Below, in pieces: positions 7,110 to 11,409 of a stretch of 11,409 nucleotides of DNA. Each line of letters starts with the position of its first letter. The stretch's first letter is position 1. The stretch lies in the NCBI GenBank assembly GCA_043798435.1, contig JAZDOR010000179.1, positions 1 through 11,409 on the forward strand, read 5' to 3'. The notes under the pieces were generated by a model. The model was not told where the DNA came from. It saw nothing but the letters and a program-made list of their open reading frames with translations, and made no database searches. Source of the DNA: JAGUXG01 sp043798435 (lineage in GTDB: Bacteria > UBA9089 > UBA9088 > JAGUXG01). Made by a program: the position numbers and the translations under genes.

Positions 7110-8426
7110 TTAGCCTGAAGGAATGTTGAGTCTAAAGGGTTGACCTGGGGGAGGTGTGGGTCTCGGAGAAATAGGGGATTGTGTTGAAGCAGGACCTGGA
7201 GAAATAGGTGGTTGCGTTGGAACACTTGTGTGTCCTGGGGAAAGAGGCGGTTGCATACCTACTGGCCTTGGAGAAAGTGGTGGTGCTGGACCACCTGCTG
7301 GTCTCTGGGAAAGTGGAGGGGGTGTTGGACCAAAAGATGGCCTGGCTACACTTGCACCCGAGGCTCCTCCCAATGTACCACTTCCACCAAACGCAGACTT
7401 ATCAATAGCCCTGAGCACTGCCTCATCCTTTGAAATTTTTCCTTTCATCACTAAAGTCTTCAGGCATTGGTCCATAGACTGCATCCCTTCCTTTGCCCCG
7501 GTCTGAATAATAGATGGCATCTGATGGGTCTTTCCCTCGCGGATAAGATTCTTTATGGCTGAATTTGCTATCATAATCTCGCAGGCACAAGCCCTTCCCC
7601 GACCATCAGTAGTGGGAATAAGGATTTGGGAGACAACACCCACTAAGGCTTCTGAGAGCTGTGTTCGTATCTGTTGTTGCTGGTGTGGTGGAAAGACATC
7701 CACTATCCTATCTACGGTCTGAGAGGCAGAGTTTGTATGCAAAGTGCCAAAGACGATATGACCTGTCTCTGCAGCAGTCAATGCCATCTGGATAGTCTCC
7801 AGATCCCGCATTTCACCAACAAGGATGATATCAGGGTCCTCACGGAGTGCAGAACGCAAAGCTATGCCAAAGGAGTTTGTATGTGGGCCAACCTCTCTTT
7901 GATTAACAAGGCAACCCTTGTTTTCATGAACAAACTCAATCGGGTCCTCTATGGTCAGGATATGGTCCTTCTTCTCTATATTGAGCAGGTCAATCATTGC
8001 TGCTAAGGTAGTTGATTTTCCTGAGCCTGTTGGACCTGTTACTAAGATAAGCCCTTTCTTTGCCCGTGTAAGGTTGTTTATGACTGGAGGAAGCTCCAAC
8101 TCTTCAATCGTCTTTATCCTTGTAGGGATGATTCTAAAGGCGGCACTCTCACCCCTTCTTTGATAGAAGACATTCACCCTGAACCTTCCCACCTCAGCCA
8201 ATTCAACAGCAAAGTCTATCTCGTGGTGTTCCTCAAGCTGTGCCTTCCTGTCATCTGAGAGAACCTCATAGACCATTTGATGAACCCTGTCTTTTTCATA
8301 TATCTGGTCATCTACAGGGATGAGTTCACCGTGGATACGAAGGAGCGGGTATGCACCTGAAGAAAGATGCAAGTCTGAAGCACCCTTTTCTTTGCACATC
8401 AAAAGAAGGTCTGAAATGTCATACAT
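7110..8426 (-). CDS. pilT: PilT type IV pilus retraction ATPase with proline-rich tail
   Basis: 438-residue cytoplasmic hexameric ATPase that powers pilus retraction and twitching. The N-terminal PAS-like domain (1-100) starts with the usual SDLHL signature (17-21). Walker A is GPTGSGKST (131-139, Lys137); the Asp-box region has TIEDPIEF (158-165); Walker B is DIILVGEMRD (199-208) with Glu205; the His box is TGHIVFGTLHT (221-231). AIKNLIRE at 290-297 matches the AIRNLIRE motif specific to PilT, which separates it from PilB. The catalytic body ends near residue 347, about the usual length. The remaining ~90 residues are a Gly/Ser linker and a proline-rich repeat tail not usual in the family. 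There is no ribosome binding site; the -10 box lies 7 bases before the ATG, so the mRNA is probably leaderless. Confidence 0.95.
   Translation of the reverse strand: MYDISDLLLMCKEKGASDLHLSSGAYPLLRIHGELIPVDDQIYEKDRVHQMVYEVLSDDRKAQLEEHHEIDFAVELAEVGRFRVNVFYQRRGESAAFRIIPTRIKTIEELELPPVINNLTRAKKGLILVTGPTGSGKSTTLAAMIDLLNIEKKDHILTIEDPIEFVHENKGCLVNQREVGPHTNSFGIALRSALREDPDIILVGEMRDLETIQMALTAAETGHIVFGTLHTNSASQTVDRIVDVFPPHQQQQIRTQLSEALVGVVSQILIPTTDGRGRACACEIMIANSAIKNLIREGKTHQMPSIIQTGAKEGMQSMDQCLKTLVMKGKISKDEAVLRAIDKSAFGGSGTLGGASGASVARPSFGPTPPPLSQRPAGGPAPPLSPRPVGMQPPLSPGHTSVPTQPPISPGPASTQSPISPRPTPPPGQPFRLNIPSG
7137..7334 (-). repeat. Coding repeat: proline-rich tail of PilT
   Basis: Residues 365-430 of PilT consist of about five imperfect units of 11-13 residues built around PPLSP or PPISP (PPPLSQ, PPLSPRP, PPLSPG, PPISPGP, SPISPRP). 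Two PPP runs occur, at 369-371 and 425-427. The DNA shows the same loose 33-39 base period and is strongly G-rich on the plus strand. The tail is predicted to be disordered. It could be a tether or a binding site for a partner with a proline-recognising domain, which is inference. Confidence 0.75.
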
Positions 8427-8433
8427 TTGACAT

Positions 8434-8462
8434 ATTATATCTACTTTGCATAATTTTGTCTA
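8434..8462 (-). promoter_or_regulatory. pilT promoter predicting a leaderless transcript
   Basis: On the minus strand TAGACA (8457-8462), a 17-base spacer and a perfect TATAAT (8434-8439). Seven bases (ATGTCAA) separate the -10 from the pilT ATG, so transcription should begin at or within a base or two of the start codon. The absence of a Shine-Dalgarno site agrees with this. Confidence 0.75.
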
Positions 8463-8484
8463 TTATCAATTTATAAAAAATATA

Positions 8485-8513
8485 TTGACCAAAAGGCAAA
8501 ATAATGATATAAT
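8485..8513 (+). promoter_or_regulatory. rpsF-ssb promoter predicting a leaderless transcript
   Basis: TTGACC (8485-8490), a 17-base spacer and a perfect TATAAT (8508-8513), followed by 7 bases (CCACAGT) and then the rpsF ATG. The geometry is identical to the divergent pilT promoter; the two -35 boxes are 22 bases apart. No ribosome binding site is present before rpsF. Confidence 0.8.
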
Positions 8514-8520
8514 CCACAGT

Positions 8521-8916
8521 ATGAATTTCTATGACCTATTGATTGTGTTTGATGTAGTGGGAAAGAAGAGGGAGAAGGTTCTCAAAGGGATTAAGTCTGC
8601 TATTTCTGAAAAGGGTGGAGCTATTGAGAAGACTGAGGAATGGGGAGCAAGAAGATTGGCGTATCCCATCAAGAAGAAAAATGATGGCTTCTACCTTATT
8701 CTAAAATTTACAGCACCAGGCGATGTTATAAAGCCTATTGAAGATCTTCTCAGGCGAGAAGAAGAGGTTTTGAGATTTCTTACCACAGGAAGAAAAGAAG
8801 CGATTCAAGAAGAAGCTGAAGAGCCAAAAGAAGAAAAGACTATTATAGAAAAGGAGGAAAAAGATGAGGGGATACTCAAAAGCGATAATCATGGGGAATC
8901 TGACCAAGGATCCTGA
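8521..8916 (+). CDS. rpsF: Ribosomal protein bS6
   Basis: 131-residue small-subunit protein that binds 16S rRNA together with bS18. The S6 fold is recognisable from MNFYDLLIVFD at the start, the central WGARRLAYPIKKKNDGFY (41-58) and the hydrophobic strand YLILKFTAP. After residue 92 comes a charged, mostly Glu/Lys tail of about 40 residues (EEAEEPKEEKTIIEKEEKDE), comparable to the acidic tails of other S6 proteins. I reject an upstream start at 8446, because it would lie upstream of the promoter and add residues unlike S6. The last 53 bases overlap ssb in another frame, so the final ~17 residues also contain the ssb start. Confidence 0.95.
   Translation: MNFYDLLIVFDVVGKKREKVLKGIKSAISEKGGAIEKTEEWGARRLAYPIKKKNDGFYLILKFTAPGDVIKPIEDLLRREEEVLRFLTTGRKEAIQEEAEEPKEEKTIIEKEEKDEGILKSDNHGESDQGS
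8852..8857 (+). promoter_or_regulatory. Strong Shine-Dalgarno site of ssb inside rpsF
   Basis: AGGAGG lies 6 bases before the ssb ATG at 8864, within rpsF codons for the tail. It is one of the clearest ribosome binding sites in the window and contrasts with the leaderless start of rpsF in the same transcript. Confidence 0.85.
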
Positions 8917-9265
8917 ACTCAGATATCTTCCATCAGGAATGGCAGTAGCTGACCTTAGTGTAGCCGTCAATAGGGTCTATAAAAATCAGTCGAGCGAGAC
9001 AAAGGAGGAAACAAGTTTTTTTTCTGTTGTTGCCTGGGGAAAAACGGCAGAGAATTGCAATCAATATTTGAAAAAAGGATCCGGTGTTTTTGTTGATGGA
9101 GAACTAAGGCAAGACCGCTGGGAGGATAAAGAGGGACAGAAAAGGTCTATAGTTAAGATAAACGCCACTACTGTGCAATTCCTTTCTGGAAAACCTACAG
9201 ATGAGACAGGTGATGGTGGGTCAGAAAAGCCTCCTCTGCCATCAGAAGAGGATGTTCCATTTTAA
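8864..9265 (+). CDS. ssb: Single-stranded DNA-binding protein
   Basis: 133-residue SSB that coats single-stranded DNA during replication, repair and recombination. The OB fold is visible as KAIIMGNLTKDPELRYLPSG (6-25), VADLSVAVNR (28-37), SFFSVVAWGKTAENCNQYLK (51-70) and KGSGVFVDGELRQDRWEDKE (71-90). A short, flexible, Gly/Pro-rich linker leads to the C-terminal acidic tip EEDVPF (128-133), the peptide through which SSB recruits partner proteins. It starts inside the end of rpsF, in the usual rpsF-ssb order, but rpsR does not follow. The last base of the stop codon is also the first base of the heptamer array. Confidence 0.96.
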   Translation: MRGYSKAIIMGNLTKDPELRYLPSGMAVADLSVAVNRVYKNQSSETKEETSFFSVVAWGKTAENCNQYLKKGSGVFVDGELRQDRWEDKEGQKRSIVKINATTVQFLSGKPTDETGDGGSEKPPLPSEEDVPF

Positions 9266-9734
9266 TGAGTTATGAGTTATGAGTTATGAGTTATGAGTTA
9301 GGAGTTGTGAGTTATGAGTTGTGAGTTATGAGTTAGGAGTTATGAGTTATGAGTTAGGAGTTGTGAGTTATGAGTTATGAGTTATGAGTTAGGAGTTGTG
9401 AGTTATGAGTTATGAGTTGTGAGTTATGAGTTAGGAGTTATTTTATTAAACTCTAAACTCTAAACTCTAAACTCTACACTCTAAACTCTAAACTCTAAAC
9501 TCTAAACTCTAAACTCTAAACTCTAAACTCTAAACTCTAAACTCTAAACTCTTTTGAGTTATGAGTTATGAGTTTTGAGTTTTGAGTTATTTTATTAAAC
9601 TCTACACTCTAAACTCTAAACTCTAAACTCTAAACTCTAAACTCTAAACTCTAAACTCTAAACTCTAAACTCTAAACTCTACACTCTAAACTCTAAACTC
9701 TAAACTCTAAACTCTAAACTCTAAACTCTAAACT
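9265..9734. repeat. Four-block heptamer array of alternating orientation filling the ssb-yebC gap
   Basis: About 67 tandem heptamers fill the gap except for its last 18 bases. Block A (9265-9439) has 25 units: ATGAGTT, GTGAGTT or AGGAGTT. Linker ATTTTATT is at 9440-9447. Block B (9448-9552) has 15 units of AAACTCT, one of them ACACTCT. Block C (9554-9588) has 5 units of ATGAGTT or TTGAGTT. The same linker ATTTTATT recurs at 9589-9596. Block D (9597-9734) has 19 units of AAACTCT or ACACTCT and a partial one. GAGTT in A and C is the complement of AACTC in B and D, so A or C can pair with B or D as long ladders of 5-base helices separated by 2-base mismatches. No coding frame survives on either strand, since the words generate stops throughout. 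Confidence 0.97.
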
Positions 9735-9739
9735 TTTTT
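9554..9739 (+). terminator. Possible hairpin-plus-T6 end for the ssb transcript
   Basis: Block C (GAGTT units) can pair with block D (AACTC units), and the array ends in six T residues at 9734-9739. Hairpin followed by a T-run is the form of an intrinsic terminator, but the stem is AT-rich and interrupted by mismatches, so activity is uncertain. Confidence 0.25.
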
Positions 9740-9752
9740 AACATTATGAAAT

Positions 9753-10490
9753 ATGTCTGGACATTCTAAGTGGGCTGGAATAAAGCATAAGAAGGGCGCC
9801 CTTGATGTCATAAAGGGAAAGGTCTTTTCCAAGCTGAGCAAGGAGATTACCATCTCTGCCAGAATGGGAGGAGGAGACCCTGAGGGAAACTCATCCTTAC
9901 GGTTGGCAATTGCAAAGGCAAGAGAGGCAAATATGCCTGCCGATAACATAAAGAGGGCGATTGCCAAAGGAACAGGAGAGGGTGGCGGAGAGGGTATTAT
10001 TGAAAATGTGATATATGAAGGGTATGGCACAGGGGGTGTGGCTGTATTGGTTGAGGCTCTGACAGACAACAAAAAGAGGGCAGCTTCTGAGATACGGCAT
10101 ATATTCTCAAGGCACGGTGGAAATATGGGAGAGGCTGGATGTGTCTCCTGGCTTTTCAATAAAAAAGGGGTTATAACTGTGGATAAAAACCTCATCTCTG
10201 AAGATAAGCTCTTTGATCTAACAGTCTCGCATGGAGCAGATGATATAAAGATAGAGGATGATGAATATACCATAACCACCCAGCCTGGCGATTTTGAAAA
10301 TGTGAAGGAAGCTATAAAATCTGCGGGTTTAGAGATAAAGCATGCTGAGATTGAGATGCTCCCTCAAAACTACATTAAGATAGGTGAAAAGGAAGCCAGA
10401 CAGGTGCTGAAGCTCGTGGAGATGTTAGAAGAGAATGACGATGCTCAGGCAGTCTATTCTAATATGGATATCCCGGATGAGCTCCTGTGA
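9753..10490 (+). CDS. yebC: YebC/TACO1-family translation factor
   Basis: 245-residue protein of the YebC family, first annotated as transcriptional regulators; more recent work on family members supports a role on the ribosome in relieving stalls at proline-rich sequences. The start MSGHSKWAGIKHKKGA and the segment ARMGGGDPEGNSSLRLAIAK are family hallmarks, followed by NMPADNIKRAIAKG, EGYGTGGVAVLVEALTDNKK and GCVSWLFNKKG. Length is standard. The ATG at 9753 has no ribosome binding site and lies 18 bases after the heptamer array; a TAACAT at 9739-9744 is a weak -10 candidate. ruvC follows after a repeat-filled gap, a common gene order. The PilT tail in this window contains PPP runs of the kind such factors help translate, which is only a suggestive link. 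Confidence 0.95.
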   Translation: MSGHSKWAGIKHKKGALDVIKGKVFSKLSKEITISARMGGGDPEGNSSLRLAIAKAREANMPADNIKRAIAKGTGEGGGEGIIENVIYEGYGTGGVAVLVEALTDNKKRAASEIRHIFSRHGGNMGEAGCVSWLFNKKGVITVDKNLISEDKLFDLTVSHGADDIKIEDDEYTITTQPGDFENVKEAIKSAGLEIKHAEIEMLPQNYIKIGEKEARQVLKLVEMLEENDDAQAVYSNMDIPDELL

Positions 10491-10543
10491 TTCAGATATT
10501 AGACAGTGAGTAATTGCTTAAAATCTTAAGAGGAAAATATTTA

Positions 10544-10687
10544 GCCACAGAGGTCACAGAGAGCACAGAGGAATTAGCCACGAATGCATACGAATTAACA
10601 CTAATAATTCATTCGTGCCCATTTGTAATATTCGTGTTTATTTGTGGTTTGTTCATCTTTCTCTGTGACCTCGGTGTTCTCTGTGGC
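10544..10687. repeat. Nested inverted repeat in the yebC-ruvC gap: CACAGAG outer arms, CACGAAT inner arms
   Basis: Outer arms 10544-10570 and 10661-10687 match at 22 of 27 positions as an inverted repeat with a 9-base internal period (CACAGAGGT, CACAGAGAG, CACAGAGGA against CTCTGTGAC, CTCGGTGTT, CTCTGTGGC). The inner arms, 10577-10601 against roughly 10616-10649, have a 10-base period (CACGAATGCA, TACGAATTAA on the left; CATTCGTGCC, CATTTGTAAT, ATTCGTGTTT on the right). This is the same outer-9/inner-10 plan as at 6919-7090. The 53 bases before it (10491-10543) hold only a small CTTAA/TTAAG hairpin. Confidence 0.87.
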
Positions 10688-10709
10688 AAGATTTATTTTT
10701 ATTTCTCTG

Positions 10710-11195
10710 ATGAGAGTACTGGGAATTGACCCTGGGGTTGCCACTACAGGTTATGCTGTCCTTGAGAAAGCATCAGTCTTGCGTATAATTGAAGCAGGGG
10801 TGATTAGAACAGAGAAAGAAAAGCCTTTATCCGAAAGGCTTTTTTTGATATATAACGCCCTTTCCGAGATAATCAAAAAGCATCATCCCGAATCAATGGC
10901 ATTAGAAGATATATTCTTTGCCAAAAATAGAAAGACGGCATTACTAATAGGTGCGGCAAAGGGGGTTATCCTTCTTTCTGCTGGCAGGTTCAATCTTCCG
11001 GTAGCAGAATATACGCCTTTAGTCATAAAGCAAAGTGTATGTGGGTTTGGAAGGGCAGAAAAGAGGCAGGTTCAGGAAATGATAAAAAGGCTATTGGGCC
11101 TGGCAGAAATAATTCCATCAGATGATGCCACAGATGCTGTTGCCTGTGCCTTATGCCACCTGCAATCAGGATGGAAGAGGTGTATAGAAAGTTAG
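10710..11195 (+). CDS. ruvC: Holliday junction resolvase RuvC
   Basis: 161-residue endonuclease that cuts Holliday junctions symmetrically, working with RuvAB. All four acidic active-site residues are visible: Asp7 in GIDPG, Glu66 in ALEDIFF, and Asp139 and Asp142 in SDDATDAVACALCH. QSVCGFGRAEKRQVQ (108-122) is the conserved DNA-binding segment. I start at MRVLGIDPG; an in-frame ATG at 10644 would add 22 residues encoded by the repeat arm and unlike RuvC. There is no ribosome binding site before 10710, and the outer repeat arm ends only 22 bases upstream. ruvA and ruvB, often next, do not follow within the window. Confidence 0.95.
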   Translation: MRVLGIDPGVATTGYAVLEKASVLRIIEAGVIRTEKEKPLSERLFLIYNALSEIIKKHHPESMALEDIFFAKNRKTALLIGAAKGVILLSAGRFNLPVAEYTPLVIKQSVCGFGRAEKRQVQEMIKRLLGLAEIIPSDDATDAVACALCHLQSGWKRCIES

Positions 11196-11409
11196 TAACA
11201 CTTTAGCCAACTACCGTAAAGATTATCCACAGAGAACAGTCATTTATCATTTAGCATTTATCATTTCAAATTTCCCATATTTCGCACCCTTTGGGTGAGA
11301 TTGTTGGTTTATAAGCCAAAATGTTTAAAAATGGCTCTTTGACTCTTTCGTAAAAAGGCTAATTTTTATATATCTTCATTCTCTATGGTCTATTTTTTTG
11401 CTATTTTTT
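11196..11409. other. Gene-free right edge with word-repeat fragments
   Basis: No gene is seen. At 11227-11238 there is a single CCACAGAGAACA, half of a period-9 arm. At 11241-11268 there are four heptamers CATTTAT, CATTTAG, CATTTAT, CATTTCA. Small palindromes follow: CACCC-TTT-GGGTG at 11285-11297 and TTGGTTTATAAGCCAA at 11304-11319 (one G-T wobble). Neither is followed directly by a T-run, so I do not call a terminator. Confidence 0.6.

Noticed and set aside
7156..7506. Gly-rich plus-strand frames opposite the pilT tail
   Set aside because: They are antisense shadows of the proline-rich repeat; GGN codons mirror CCN codons.
8446..8520. Upstream start extending rpsF by 25 residues
   Set aside because: It lies before the promoter boxes and the added residues do not resemble S6.
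9448..9734. AAACTCT repeats as telomere-like DNA (compare CCCTAAA of plants)
   Set aside because: The array is internal between bacterial genes, lacks the G-rich strand, and alternates orientation.
9265..9734. CRISPR array or plasmid iterons
   Set aside because: There are no spacers between units, units are only 7 bases, and no cas or rep gene is present.
10514..10729. Small open frame across the yebC-ruvC gap
   Set aside because: It is made of repeat words and overlaps the ruvC start; no ribosome site or protein-like composition.
11223..11231. TTATCCACA, a perfect DnaA-box match, as a sign of a replication origin
   Set aside because: It is a single copy, arises at the edge of a CCACAGAG word, and there is no dnaA, dnaN or cluster of boxes nearby.
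11285..11319. Intrinsic terminator after ruvC
   Set aside because: The small palindromes are not followed by a T-run and lie about 90 bases past the stop.

Overview
The window reads as a chromosomal segment of an uncultured, fermentative, probably anaerobic bacterium with low to moderate GC content. The genes suggesting this are an ADP-forming acyl-CoA synthetase, a Prp-type cysteine protease, a SpoIID-like wall enzyme, a type IV pilus retraction ATPase and a large TPR membrane protein. The gene mix and the word-like intergenic repeats fit deep-branching candidate phyla such as Omnitrophota or Desantisbacteria, but I hold that assignment loosely. No transposase, tRNA, rRNA or CRISPR array is visible.

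Layout: a divergent promoter region near 8430-8520 splits the window. Leftward (minus strand) run pilT (7110-8426), a SpoIID/LytB-type lytic transglycosylase (5831-6904), mltG (4850-5830), a TPR/multi-membrane-span protein (2469-4673), prp (2107-2427) and a nearly complete ADP-forming acetate/acyl-CoA ligase that runs off the left edge (1-2110). Rightward run rpsF (8521-8916), ssb (8864-9265), yebC (9753-10490) and ruvC (10710-11195). The last ~214 bases hold no gene.

Gene logic: spoIID and mltG abut with no spacer and both act on peptidoglycan glycan strands. prp and the ligase overlap by ATGA and are probably translationally coupled. rpsF-ssb is the front half of the usual rpsF-ssb-rpsR(-rplI) operon, but rpsR is absent. 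yebC-ruvC is a common pairing, here without ruvAB inside the window. The divergent pilT and rpsF promoters both place a perfect TATAAT exactly 7 bases before the ATG, with 17-base spacing to the -35, which predicts leaderless mRNAs.

The most striking content is between the genes. Almost every larger gap is filled by short-period, word-like repeats arranged as inverted arms. Period 7 occurs at 2438-2515, 9265-9734 and 11241-11268. Period 9 (CACAGAG words) forms outer arms at 6919-7090 and 10544-10687. Period 10 (skeleton CNCNNATNAA) forms arms at 4712-4797 and the inner arms at 6951-7022 and 10577-10649. The extreme case is a 470-base array between ssb and yebC built from 25 + 15 + 5 + 19 heptamers in alternating orientation. 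The repeats fill gaps almost to the base and in one place supply coding ends. I treat this as a candidate undescribed repeat-generating system; its mechanism and function are inference.
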